Source: Synergistaceae bacterium
Lineage (GTDB): Bacteria > Synergistota > Synergistia > Synergistales > Synergistaceae
DNA: 64,000 nt
Assembly: GCA_031269245.1 (NCBI GenBank)
Contig: JAISZL010000032.1
Span: 20,153 to 84,152, forward strand
Direction of reading: 5' to 3'
The position numbers were made by a program, and so were the translations under genes. Below are positions 1 to 8,806 of this stretch, one piece after another. Positions within the stretch are counted from its first letter, which is position 1; every line of letters begins with the position of its first letter. Below the pieces are notes generated by a model, which was not told the origin of the DNA, made no database searches, and was given only the letters and a program-made list of their open reading frames with translations.

Positions 1-1004
1 GACGGATTGACCGGCGCCACCTTTCTCAGGAAGCCGGTACCCCGCCCGCCCACCTCGTACTCGAAGTTGAGCTGAAGATCTTCCTCGTAGACGTCATATC
101 CGTCTTCGTCGGTTTTTTTAGGAGACAGCTCCCTGTAAAACATGAATGGCAGAAAGCTCTTGCCGGCGCCCTTGGCGTAAACGCGGAGACCGGCCCCCGT
201 CGTGACGCGGAAGATGTACTTGAGGTAGTTACTAGGAGAAATTGATTGATAATAGAGTTTCGATAAATTAGTATATAATAGAGAGCCTGTCGCAAAATTG
301 CTAGGAAATGTATATTTACCCTCCACAACTCGGTAAAACTCATCCACAGGGGTTGCGACATACTTGTAACCCTCCTCGCCGAAGAGCGCGACGACGACAT
401 ACCGATGCTCTAAATCCCCGCTTTTTGGAAAATCCGCGCTGGCTGGAGTCACCGAGTGCGGAGCTATTTTATCCCCCAAGAGGTCGTAAACTTCGATTTT
501 GAACCCTGGTTTCTCAGGGTCGTGCGTCATTGCTCCTGAGGCCAATCGAAAAGTGGCGAGATAAAAAACTTGCGTCTCTGGGGTATCCTTCACAACGAAA
601 GTGCCCCTTCCCGTGACAGTGTGTCCGCCCTGACCCCCCGGCCTGTAGGAGAGCTCGAATGAGTCCACCCCCGGATCACACGTGAATGTGGCTGTTTTGG
701 CGGCACTAGCGCCAGAAAAAGAATTTCCCGTAATGTCATGCGACACCGGGAATTGTGCCGGGTCGACCAGCCCTCCCTCGGCACCCTTGCCGTTGTATAT
801 CGATAATTTCAAGTTAAGTGGATTTTCAGGAGTAAGTACCTCATCACCTAAAGAAACCCCCCAAATATTTCCTAACGCGCCGACGCCTACATTTGCAATA
901 CTATACATAAATTTAACTGTAACAGCGAAAGCCGCGTTCGGCAACAGCAAAAACGCGAGCAACGCTGCGCAGAACAGAGACAGGCGAAAATTTTTGCCGC
1001 TCAC
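1..1004 (-). CDS. Secreted protein of unknown function, partial (runs off window start)
   Basis: Open minus-strand frame from GTG at 1004 (RBS AGGAGGAGGATGAAG just upstream) to the window edge; N-terminus VSGKNFRLSLFCAALLAFLLLPNAAFA|VTVKF is a clear signal peptide. Not in the supplied ORF track. Confidence 0.75.
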   Translation of the reverse strand, partial: MSGKNFRLSLFCAALLAFLLLPNAAFAVTVKFMYSIANVGVGALGNIWGVSLGDEVLTPENPLNLKLSIYNGKGAEGGLVDPAQFPVSHDITGNSFSGASAAKTATFTCDPGVDSFELSYRPGGQGGHTVTGRGTFVVKDTPETQVFYLATFRLASGAMTHDPEKPGFKIEVYDLLGDKIAPHSVTPASADFPKSGDLEHRYVVVALFGEEGYKYVATPVDEFYRVVEGKYTFPSNFATGSLLYTNLSKLYYQSISPSNYLKYIFRVTTGAGLRVYAKGAGKSFLPFMFYRELSPKKTDEDGYDVYEEDLQLNFEYEVGGRGTGFLRKVAPVNP

Positions 1005-1098
1005 CCTTCATCCTCCTCCTCAATCCTTCATGATAATAGTTCAAACGGCGGGCGAGGCTGATTGAAACAACCCAGCCCCGCCCGCAACCGACCCTTCC

Positions 1099-2034
1099 CT
1101 ATCTGTATATAATGTCGGGGAAGTAGGAGTGGTACATCTTAAAATCGTCGTAGTCGCCTATCGCGAAGATGGCGAGCGCGTCCTCACCCAACCGATAGTC
1201 GTCATACCCGACGTACTCGCTGACGTTGTCTCGCGTGAACGTGCCGCTGCCGCTCGGGTAATACACGGCGTACAGCCAGCCCTCCCCGCTGCCTGGGACA
1301 TGGGTTACGCCGTTCATGTCCACGATGTCGTTTATCGTCTGGGTCTGGCTGAATTTGTGATAGGTCGAGATGACGTATGGGGCGGAGAGCGTGCCGTGCG
1401 CCACAGCGTCGAGCGGCGTCGGGTACGACCTGCCGTAGTCGCCTGGGACGGTGTCGTAGTCGTCGTTGCCGTTCACGACCTCGAACGCGCCGGCCGCGAA
1501 GTAGCTGGTCGTAGTCGGATCCGCGTCGTAAAACTCGATGCGGATGCCGTTCACCGTACCGGAGTCGGGATGGGCGTAATCCGTCCCGACGAACGAGAAG
1601 CTACCATTAGCGCCGGACGTCGGGTCGCCAGCCATCCAACTGTCCGGGCCCACCGAATTCGCATTGTTGCGCGCGAGCACATATAGGGCAAAGCCGCTGC
1701 CGGTCGGGGATATGTCAGCCGAGTAAGTGGCCGTGAGTATCTCCCCGTTTTGCATCCCCGGCGTACTCTGAGCCCATTGCAGAGACAGCGCCTCCTGCGC
1801 GGTCGGGAAGCCCTCGAGCACAAAATCCCCGCTCGCGTCTTCGACCACCTGAACTATCTCCAATGGAAAATCTTCTGAAACTCCGAGATCTGCCGTATAC
1901 GTGTTTGGCCGGGCCGTCCCGGAAGTCCAGAAGTCAGCCAACCCCACCACGTCCCCGGCCGCCGCGAAGGCGGCCCCAAACGTCGCCGCGACCATCAAGA
2001 TCGCGAGAGCCATTGCGGTAAAGATACGCTTCAT
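1099..2034 (-). CDS. Secreted protein with DUF4430/transcobalamin-like C-terminal region
   Basis: Signal peptide MKRIFTAMALAILMVAATFGAAFA; start placed at internal Met after RBS AGGAGG. C-terminal TPLDAV...INDIVDMNGVTHVPGSGEGWLYAVYYP...DDYRLGEDALAIFAIGDY follows the GW-Y-V / L-x-x-x-D pattern of DUF4430 domains. Confidence 0.6.
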   Translation of the reverse strand: MKRIFTAMALAILMVAATFGAAFAAAGDVVGLADFWTSGTARPNTYTADLGVSEDFPLEIVQVVEDASGDFVLEGFPTAQEALSLQWAQSTPGMQNGEILTATYSADISPTGSGFALYVLARNNANSVGPDSWMAGDPTSGANGSFSFVGTDYAHPDSGTVNGIRIEFYDADPTTTSYFAAGAFEVVNGNDDYDTVPGDYGRSYPTPLDAVAHGTLSAPYVISTYHKFSQTQTINDIVDMNGVTHVPGSGEGWLYAVYYPSGSGTFTRDNVSEYVGYDDYRLGEDALAIFAIGDYDDFKMYHSYFPDIIYR

Positions 2035-2383
2035 AACTTTAACGTTCCTCCTATTTTTAATGTCGATGCCGCTCCTCACGGCGTCCCCGCGTTGACTCGG
2101 GACGCCCGCCGAAAAACACTCTTCGTCAATCATCCTACCACCCCTTTCTAAACCCAGTCACCATGCGAGCACGCGTCAACAGCGCGAGCGCCCGCACGCC
2201 CAAAATACCTCCCGCGGCATGATGCGTGATGCGAGGGCGCGAAAGGCCGCCAGCGAGAAAACACCCCGCCGTGAGACGCGCGAAAAACGTATATAATAAA
2301 TAATAAGAGGAAAGAAATTTTATCTCGGGAGAATGGAGCGCCGCACCGCCGCGCGTCTCCTAGAAGACGGCTATTGGATGAGA

Positions 2384-2428
2384 GTATGTATGTATGTATG
2401 TATGTATGTATGTATGTATGTATGTATG
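2384..2428. repeat. Tetranucleotide microsatellite (GTAT)~11
   Basis: 45 nt of uninterrupted GTAT units. Confidence 0.98.
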
Positions 2429-2604
2429 AGGGTGCCCGATCCAAATCATGTGCGCATCAGTAAAAACCACTATTCTCACCTCCTCGCTCGTCTGGGTCAA
2501 AGAGCGCGAACCAACAGCGCCCACGCCACGCGCGGCCCGCTTCATGCCAATATCCGATGCTCGGCTGCGTGGGAGGATGCTCCTCTTGGTCGATGAGCGA
2601 AACA

Positions 2605-2640
2605 CAAAAAGAGACCCTCACATACGCGTGAAGGTCTCCC
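2605..2640 (-). terminator. Intrinsic terminator downstream of cobalamin riboswitch 2
   Basis: Minus strand GGGAGACCTTCACGCGTATGTGAGGGTCTCTTTTTGTG: strong stem plus T-tract. Confidence 0.85.
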
Positions 2641-2702
2641 GTCGCTCTTCGGCTCGCCGTCCCGTGACGGCCACGTGTGCAGGGGCAACGCATCGCGCGT
2701 TC

Positions 2703-2847
2703 ATCCCCGCGGGTCTCCTGGCTCTCGTTCCTCCTACTCCCACGCCTTCCCGCCCATTACGGACAGTGGCACGTTACAATAGTGGTTTCGTCCCGATTAC
2801 AGTGGCGCGGCCGCTTCGGCTTTCAACCGAATTCCTCTCGCCGGGAT
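2703..2847 (-). promoter_or_regulatory. Cobalamin riboswitch (copy 2)
   Basis: Minus strand contains GCGCCACTGTAATCGGGACGAAACC, B12-box GAGAGCCAGGAGACC and P1 pairing ATCCC/GGGAT. Confidence 0.92.
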
Positions 2848-2897
2848 GTCTCGTTGCGCCATGAGTTCGCCCCTCTGGGCTTCCCCATGACAACCCC

Positions 2898-2927
2898 ATT
2901 ATACATCCACCCTCCTCCAACTGTCTA
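2898..2927 (-). promoter_or_regulatory. Sigma70-like promoter for riboswitch 2
   Basis: Minus strand TAGACA-N18-TATAAT just upstream of riboswitch 2. Confidence 0.55.
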
Positions 2928-3185
2928 TAACAAAATCAAAAATAAAATTTCGCAAATGAGCGATCGCGCAAGAGTCCGTCTAATATCTTTTCAATAGCAA
3001 AGACACAAACGCCAGTTTACCGCGTATGCTTTGACCATTTATATAATACATCACGGACAAGAGTTTTTAGGCAGGCCCTTAACGCGGGGAGCCGGGCGAA
3101 TGGAACCCGGCTCCCCGAAGAGCAAAGAAAGGGGTAAATATGGTCGCTAAAACATTGTGGCAAGCAATGTTAAAGCCAAAATAAA

Positions 3186-3215
3186 GAGGGAACCGCATCG
3201 ATGCGCGGCCCCCTC
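3186..3215 (-). terminator. Intrinsic terminator downstream of cobalamin riboswitch 1
   Basis: Minus strand GAGGGGGCCGCGCATCGATGCGGTTCCCTC followed by TTTATTTT. Confidence 0.7.
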
Positions 3216-3265
3216 CAATAACCTTGGAAGATGACGTTTGTGCCCGCGCACCGTCATGTATCTTG

Positions 3266-3409
3266 CCTCGAAATCTGTCTCCTGGCTCTCGTTCGTCCTA
3301 CTCCCGTGACTTCCCGGCGTGTCATCCATGCCAGTGTCCTTGCGGTTTCGTCCCGATTACAGTGGCGGGGCCGCTCCGGTCTCTCACCGGATTCCTGTTT
3401 ATTTCGAGG
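3266..3409 (-). promoter_or_regulatory. Cobalamin riboswitch (copy 1)
   Basis: Minus strand: perfect P1 CCTCGAAAT...ATTTCGAGG, GGAATCCGGTGAGAGACCGGAGCGGCCCCGCCACTGTAATCGGGACGAAACC, B12-box GAGAGCCAGGAGACAG. Confidence 0.96.
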
Positions 3410-3435
3410 GTGTTGCGTATTCTTTTGTTGAGCGA

Positions 3436-3464
3436 ATATTACAACAAACGGATAGTTCTGTATA
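3436..3464 (-). promoter_or_regulatory. Possible promoter for riboswitch 1
   Basis: Minus strand TATACA-N17-TAATAT. Confidence 0.4.
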
Positions 3465-3513
3465 TAGCGATCTGGCGAATTTAAGGGACCATTTGCCGTT
3501 GGATAAAAAATAA

Positions 3514-3539
3514 GACCCCGATGTGATGTCATCGAAGTC
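3514..3539 (-). terminator. Terminator downstream of the XpaC-like gene
   Basis: Minus strand GACTTCGATGACATCACATCGGGGTC followed by TTATTTTTTATCC. Confidence 0.65.
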
Positions 3540-3712
3540 TTGTATTTTAAGAATATGCTCTGGTTGGAATTTATCCAGCTTCAGCTCCGTTTAATCGGCG
3601 TTTACCCTTGTCAATCATCGACCAGCGGGCAAAATCTCGCTGGAGAAGTAGCGGGCAGGGCTCAAACTGGCTTGCCCGCCGCAAAGTTCATTCCTCGCCG
3701 GAGCCGCGCGTC

Positions 3713-4330
3713 CTAGCAGTGCTTGCCCTCGATCAAGATGTTCTCCTGCTGTTTCTTGAACGCGGCTATGAAGATGCTGAAACACTCTATCTCCTTCGCG
3801 TCGAGCGACTCCGGGGCGCGCTTGTAATCCTCGCGATGGCTCATCTCGAAGCACCGCTCCAGCGCCTCCGTGAGCTTGGAGAGATGATTCTCGCTGAAAG
3901 CCACAGCGGCAGGGGTGTCGTATGGCATCCGGCGTATCGTCTCCAAAACCATGTCGGCGAAGTCGCAGATCTCCAGTATCTTCTCACGCAGACGGGGCTT
4001 TCGCACCATCGCAGCCATGGAGCGGGCGGCGCCGACTTTGGCCGCGCCCTCGAACGCGGCGCTCGACTCCCTTCTCGGCGAGTTCTTGGGTATCTTCGAC
4101 TTGAACTCCTTCCTCGAGATGTTGAGGTTGTGCGCCTCCCGCAAGATCGCCATTGCCCGCTCGTCGTCCAGACTCTTCCTCTTGTCCAAGTCGTAAACCA
4201 ACGCTATCGGAAGGATCACGAGCATGAGCGCCGCCACATACGCCGGCGCCATTTCATCGGCACCGAGAAATTTCGAAAGCGCGAGCAGCACCCCTGTTCC
4301 AAACAAAAACGCCAACGCAAACTTGTTCAC
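3713..4330 (-). CDS. Membrane protein, XpaC-like (5-bromo-4-chloroindolyl phosphate hydrolysis family)
   Basis: Two N-terminal TM segments followed by helical region ...REKILEICDFADMVLETIRRMPYDTPAAVAFSENHLSKLTEALERCFEM, typical of XpaC family. Confidence 0.55.
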   Translation of the reverse strand: MNKFALAFLFGTGVLLALSKFLGADEMAPAYVAALMLVILPIALVYDLDKRKSLDDERAMAILREAHNLNISRKEFKSKIPKNSPRRESSAAFEGAAKVGAARSMAAMVRKPRLREKILEICDFADMVLETIRRMPYDTPAAVAFSENHLSKLTEALERCFEMSHREDYKRAPESLDAKEIECFSIFIAAFKKQQENILIEGKHC

Positions 4331-4489
4331 CGCAATTCACCTGCCTGTATGGCTGTCCATCATAATTGAGGTTCGCTTAAAGTCCCCCAGAAACGCCCGT
4401 CGTCCGCTCCCCCACACTCCCGGCATCAGGGGCACGAGCGGCACTCCTCCGATGATTTTAAGCATTTTGGCGCAATGATGCAACGTCAA

Positions 4490-5290
4490 TTACCCCCACG
4501 GCCACCCGGGGTACCTGCCAATCACGTCGCCGAAGCGGCTGACGAGCGCGTTGCCGGCAAACAGCGCCAGCACCGAGCCCGCGGCGAGGAACGGACCCAT
4601 TGGGATTGCGTCGCGCCGCTTGAGCTTCTTCACCGCCATCAGCGGCAGCACCACGACGCCGCCGACTACGAAGCCCAGGTAGAGCGACAACGCGCAATAC
4701 TTCCACCCCACAGCGCCGCCTATGCCCAGCATCAGCACCGCGTCACCCCAGCCCATGCCGCCCCTGCTCACCACAATTATAGCGGCAATGAAACAAAAAC
4801 CCAAGGCTCCGCCCAGAAGGCCGTCGAGGACAGCGTTCCATCCCCCCGCCATCCGCATCAGCAAACCCGCGACGCCGAGCGCTATCGCCCACACGTCGTA
4901 TATGTATCCGTTCTCGATGTCGGTCAGGGAGTTAAATAGAGAGAACCACAGAACCGCGACGGACACAGCCAGTGCCGGGCTCACCCCCCATCTCCAGAAG
5001 AGCGCCGCTGTAAGGGCGGCCGAAACCATCTCCGCCGCGAAGTGCCTGGGCTTTATTGCGGCCTTGCAGTAGCGGCACTTGCCCGCCAGCATGAGGTATG
5101 AGACTACCGGCACGAGATCCGCGCTCTTTAGAGCCGTCCCGCAGTTGTCGCACGCCGACCGCGCCCTCCCCCACCACTTCTTCCCCGCCGCGGTGCGCAT
5201 GGCCACGGCGTTTATGAACGAACCTGCGCAGGCGCCGACCGCGAACGCGAGCGTTGCCGCTATAATGTCATTGTAGTTCGCGTAAGCCAT
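4490..5290 (-). CDS. Prepilin peptidase (A24 family)
   Basis: ACDNCG...CRYC double CxxC, SLTDIENGYIYD and GMGWGDA catalytic Asp motifs; multiple TM segments; start at MAYANYND. Confidence 0.88.
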   Translation of the reverse strand: MAYANYNDIIAATLAFAVGACAGSFINAVAMRTAAGKKWWGRARSACDNCGTALKSADLVPVVSYLMLAGKCRYCKAAIKPRHFAAEMVSAALTAALFWRWGVSPALAVSVAVLWFSLFNSLTDIENGYIYDVWAIALGVAGLLMRMAGGWNAVLDGLLGGALGFCFIAAIIVVSRGGMGWGDAVLMLGIGGAVGWKYCALSLYLGFVVGGVVVLPLMAVKKLKRRDAIPMGPFLAAGSVLALFAGNALVSRFGDVIGRYPGWPWG

Positions 5291-5321
5291 TCCCAAAATA
5301 CCCCCAAGAGGAGAGATTGAC

Positions 5322-5519
5322 GTGCCAATAATCCAAGTGAACTTGCTGCAAGGCCGTTCCGCCGAGGCAAAGCGCAAATTCGCCGCCGGCGTGACCCAGC
5401 TCGCCTGCGACTGTTTCGGCGTCAAGGCATCCCAGGTGCGCGTGATGCTGAACGAGATGAGCCCCAACAACTACGCCATCGCTGGGCGCCTTGTCTCGGA
5501 CGGCGACGGCAAAAGCTGA
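5322..5519 (+). CDS. 4-oxalocrotonate tautomerase family protein
   Basis: 65 aa, MPIIQVNLLQGRSAEAKRKF with N-terminal Pro typical of 4-OT. Confidence 0.85.
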   Translation: MPIIQVNLLQGRSAEAKRKFAAGVTQLACDCFGVKASQVRVMLNEMSPNNYAIAGRLVSDGDGKS

Positions 5520-5706
5520 TCTTTTAAATCGGCGAGACCCAAAAACCGGCGATATTATAGCATCTATCGGCACACCGCGACGATGAGGCCAGCGCGTTTT
5601 TTGCGGCGAATGATATGGCAGGCGGGGGCGTTCGCAAATCGGGATAAATTTTCGCATCGCCAATAATGTATAATGGCGCCCAGCTATATCGACGGGAGGC
5701 GATGCG

Positions 5707-6591
5707 GTGAGTCTGACGGAGGACGGCAAGAGGGTCCTATTGGCTGACGCCATGCTTGTCATGGTGGCGTTCATATGGGGGGCGGGCATATCGATATCGG
5801 CGGACCTGGTGCGCACCCTCTCCCCCCTGTGGAGCTGTGCCCTGCGATTTTCGGTCTCCGGCGTCGCCGTATCGCTGCTCTGCGCGTCGAAGATACGGCG
5901 TGCGACGATGTACGAGTGGAGGTGCGGGATGGCTCTGGCATTTTTTATCGTGAGCCAGTTCTCATGCATGAGCTTCGCGCTCTTCTACAGCACCGCCAGC
6001 AAGCAGGCGTTTTTCATCGGCAGCTCGGTGCTGATGGTTCCGTTCCTCGCATGGGCGGTGAACAGGACGAGGCCTCACCCCGCGGTGTTCGCCGGGGCGG
6101 CGCTCGGCACGGCGGGGTTGATGACGATGGGCTTCACCCCCGGGATGCGCTTCAACTTAGGGGACCTGCTGAACTTCGCCATGTGCCTCATATGGGCCGC
6201 GCAGGTCATAGCGGTAGAGCGCATCGTCAAGAAAATGGACCCTACAAGCCTCGTCGCGCTCCAACTCCCGCTCGCCGGCGCCGTGCTGCTGGCCTTCGCG
6301 TTCATGTTCGAGGGCCCTATGGACATACTCTCGATACAGGGAGCCACGTGGGGAGAGATTTTCTTCATGGGGCTCGTCAGCACGATACTCTGCTTCATAC
6401 TCCAGACGAAAGCGCAGAAGAACACCACCGCGTCGCACGTGGCCATAATATTGGCGCTCGAATCCGTCTTCGGCTACATCATATCCGTGCTGTCGGGACA
6501 GGACCCGTTCATCGCGCAGGGGGCGATCGGAGGCGTTATGATAACGCTGGGCGTAGTCGTCTCTGAAACCGAGACCATAAAGAACCGCTGA
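5707..6591 (+). CDS. EamA/DMT family transporter
   Basis: About 10 TM segments; two EamA-like halves; GTG start with upstream RBS. Confidence 0.85.
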   Translation: MSLTEDGKRVLLADAMLVMVAFIWGAGISISADLVRTLSPLWSCALRFSVSGVAVSLLCASKIRRATMYEWRCGMALAFFIVSQFSCMSFALFYSTASKQAFFIGSSVLMVPFLAWAVNRTRPHPAVFAGAALGTAGLMTMGFTPGMRFNLGDLLNFAMCLIWAAQVIAVERIVKKMDPTSLVALQLPLAGAVLLAFAFMFEGPMDILSIQGATWGEIFFMGLVSTILCFILQTKAQKNTTASHVAIILALESVFGYIISVLSGQDPFIAQGAIGGVMITLGVVVSETETIKNR

Positions 6592-6603
6592 TTTTGGCGC
6601 GAA

Positions 6604-6633
6604 CGAGGGGGCATCGTCCGCGATGCCCCCTCG
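6604..6633. terminator. Hairpin between convergent genes
   Basis: CGAGGGGGCATCGTCCGCGATGCCCCCTCG. Confidence 0.7.
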
Positions 6634-6677
6634 CCGTCCTCTTTGACGCGGGCGCTAAAACAACTGTTTGGCCTGGC

Positions 6678-8402
6678 TCATGCCGTTGCCGCCCTCTCCC
6701 GCGCTCTGTCGTAATCGTATTGCAGGGCGTCATAGCCCTCCTCTCCCGTGCTTACTCTGATTACGTTCTCCACGTTGTACACGAAAATTTTACCGTCGCC
6801 CGGCTCTCCGGTATAAAGCGCCGCTTTCACGGCGTCAACCACTTTTTGCACCGGCACCTTGCTCACGACTGTCTCTATCCGCAACCTGTCCTGCAACGTC
6901 TTCTCCATGCGCGCGCCGCGGTAGAACTCGCTCTTGCTCTTCTGGGCGCCGCAGCCAGTGACGGGCGTCACCGTCAGGCCGGTTATGCCTATTTTGTTGA
7001 GCGCGTCCTTGAGCGCGTCCATCTTCTTGGGGTCAGCGAATATCTCCACCTTGGTCATCTTGTGTTTCCTGGACGCCGCCCCTTCATCCGAGGCATCCGC
7101 CGCCGCGCCGGGGATCCGTGACTTCAAGTTGCCGGCCTCCGCCATCTTGGCCTTCACAAAGCTGAAGGACTCAGCGGAGAGCGGCATGAAGTCCGCATAG
7201 CTGCTCGCGATCGCGTGCTCGCGTATGTCAAGCCCCTCCATCTCCTCGTCCTTCGACACGCGAAGCCCGGTCACGGCCTTTATCAGGGAGAACACAACGG
7301 TCATTGATGACGCCGTCCAGAGGGCCACCGCCAGCACTCCGAGCGCTTGCGCCATCACCATGCCAGCTCCTCCGCCGTAAAAGAGCCCGCCGTCGAGCGC
7401 GAAGAGCCCCGTCATTATCGTCCCGGCGGCGCCGCACAGCCCGTGAACCCCTATGGCCCCCACCGGGTCGTCGACCTTCATCTTCTGGTCGATGAATTCT
7501 ATGCCAAAGACGAGGATGAACGCCGATATGGAGCCGATCAGAAGGGCGCCCACCGGGCTCACGGCGTCGCAGCCGGCCGTTATCGCCACCAGGCCCCCGA
7601 GCGCGCCGTTGAGCGTCATAGAGACGTCCGGCTTACCGTAGCGCACCCACGTGATCAGCATCGTCACGTCAGCCGCCGCCGCCGCCGCGATGTTGGTGTT
7701 GAATATGACGCTGGACATCGAGACCAACGCCTCGTCACCGGTGGCCGACAGAGTCGAGCCGCCGTTGAAGCCGAACCACGCGAACCACAGTATGAATACA
7801 CCAAGCGCGCCCAGCGTGAGGCTGTGTCCCGGTATGGCGTTCGCGCGGCCGTCGGGATCGTACTTCCCCACCCTGGGTCCTAGCATGTAGGCACCGACCA
7901 AAGCCGCCACTCCGCCCACCATGTGAACCGCCGTCGAGCCGGCGAAATCATGAAAACCGAGCTTGGAGAGCCATCCGCCGCCCCATATCCAATGGCCGGA
8001 TATCGGGTAGATGACCGCGCTTATCATGAGGCTGTAGATGCAGTACGCCGAGAACTTCGTACGCTCGGCCATCGCCCCGGAAACTATGGTCGCCGCCGTG
8101 GCGCAGAAGACGGTCTGGAAGATGAGGAACGCGCTCGTGTGGACGGTCGTGTCGTAGCTGCCCCTTACAAAGAGGTCCGGCTGCCCGAATATCCCCCAGA
8201 TGTCCCCTCCGAACATGATGCCGAATCCAATTATCCAAAAAACCACCGAGCCCAGCGCGAAATCCATCAAGTTCTTCATGATGATGTTCCCGGCGTTCTT
8301 CGCCCTGGTGAAACCGGTCTCCACCATTGCGAAACCCGCCTGCATGAAGAACACCAATATCGCGCCCAATAATACCCATATCGTGTCTACCGATGAAAAC
8401 AT
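6678..8402 (-). CDS. amt: Ammonium transporter fused to P-II signal-transduction domain
   Basis: N-terminal Amt (MQAGFAMVETGFTRAKNAGNI, SGHWIWGGGWL); C-terminal KMTKVEIFADPKKMDALKDALNKIGITGLTV...EFYRGARM...GDGKIFVYNVENVIRVSTGEEG is GlnB/GlnK-like. Confidence 0.93.
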   Translation of the reverse strand: MFSSVDTIWVLLGAILVFFMQAGFAMVETGFTRAKNAGNIIMKNLMDFALGSVVFWIIGFGIMFGGDIWGIFGQPDLFVRGSYDTTVHTSAFLIFQTVFCATAATIVSGAMAERTKFSAYCIYSLMISAVIYPISGHWIWGGGWLSKLGFHDFAGSTAVHMVGGVAALVGAYMLGPRVGKYDPDGRANAIPGHSLTLGALGVFILWFAWFGFNGGSTLSATGDEALVSMSSVIFNTNIAAAAAADVTMLITWVRYGKPDVSMTLNGALGGLVAITAGCDAVSPVGALLIGSISAFILVFGIEFIDQKMKVDDPVGAIGVHGLCGAAGTIMTGLFALDGGLFYGGGAGMVMAQALGVLAVALWTASSMTVVFSLIKAVTGLRVSKDEEMEGLDIREHAIASSYADFMPLSAESFSFVKAKMAEAGNLKSRIPGAAADASDEGAASRKHKMTKVEIFADPKKMDALKDALNKIGITGLTVTPVTGCGAQKSKSEFYRGARMEKTLQDRLRIETVVSKVPVQKVVDAVKAALYTGEPGDGKIFVYNVENVIRVSTGEEGYDALQYDYDRARERAATA

Positions 8403-8688
8403 ATCTCAATGCCTCCCTCCGCTATGGAAATCCCGATGCCGACCCTCGATGCCCTTCAGTGACATGCCGCCATTCATCACACCCCCTCGTTGTGTATTTT
8501 TCGCGGTGAAATAAAAATTTGTACAGAACCAATTAGGGAATTTTACCCCGCAAAATTTTATTGTCAAGTATTTCCCCAAAAAGTATGTTTAAATTTATTA
8601 TATATTAGCATAATATGAATAATTAATCTGTTTATACATATACATTACCTTATTAAGCATATAATACGATCCCGCCGCAGCTATGGCG

Positions 8689-8702
8689 TGTATACGTATA
8701 CA
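8689..8702. promoter_or_regulatory. Perfect 14-bp palindrome, candidate operator
   Basis: TGTATACGTATACA in the divergent amt/gltB intergenic region. Confidence 0.45.
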
Positions 8703-8806
8703 TTATAAATTTATTTCTCTTATTGCGGTCTTTCTGTACCACGTGATAAAATCAACCGCATATTTTTTTTAATTTTCTGAATAAACTAAAAAAGGAGTGG
8801 CGCACT

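Noticed and set aside
2384-2428. CRISPR-like tandem repeat
   Set aside because: 4-nt uninterrupted repeats without spacers; a microsatellite, not a CRISPR array. No other candidate array seen.
2148-2605. ORFs crossing the GTAT repeat (YIHTYIHTY / MYVCMYVC)
   Set aside because: Low-complexity translations of a microsatellite in all frames; no convincing domain. Kept only as a possible phase-variable leader ORF.
3147-3532. Several 60-92 aa ORFs over the first cobalamin riboswitch
   Set aside because: They overlap the structured RNA and encode nothing recognisable.
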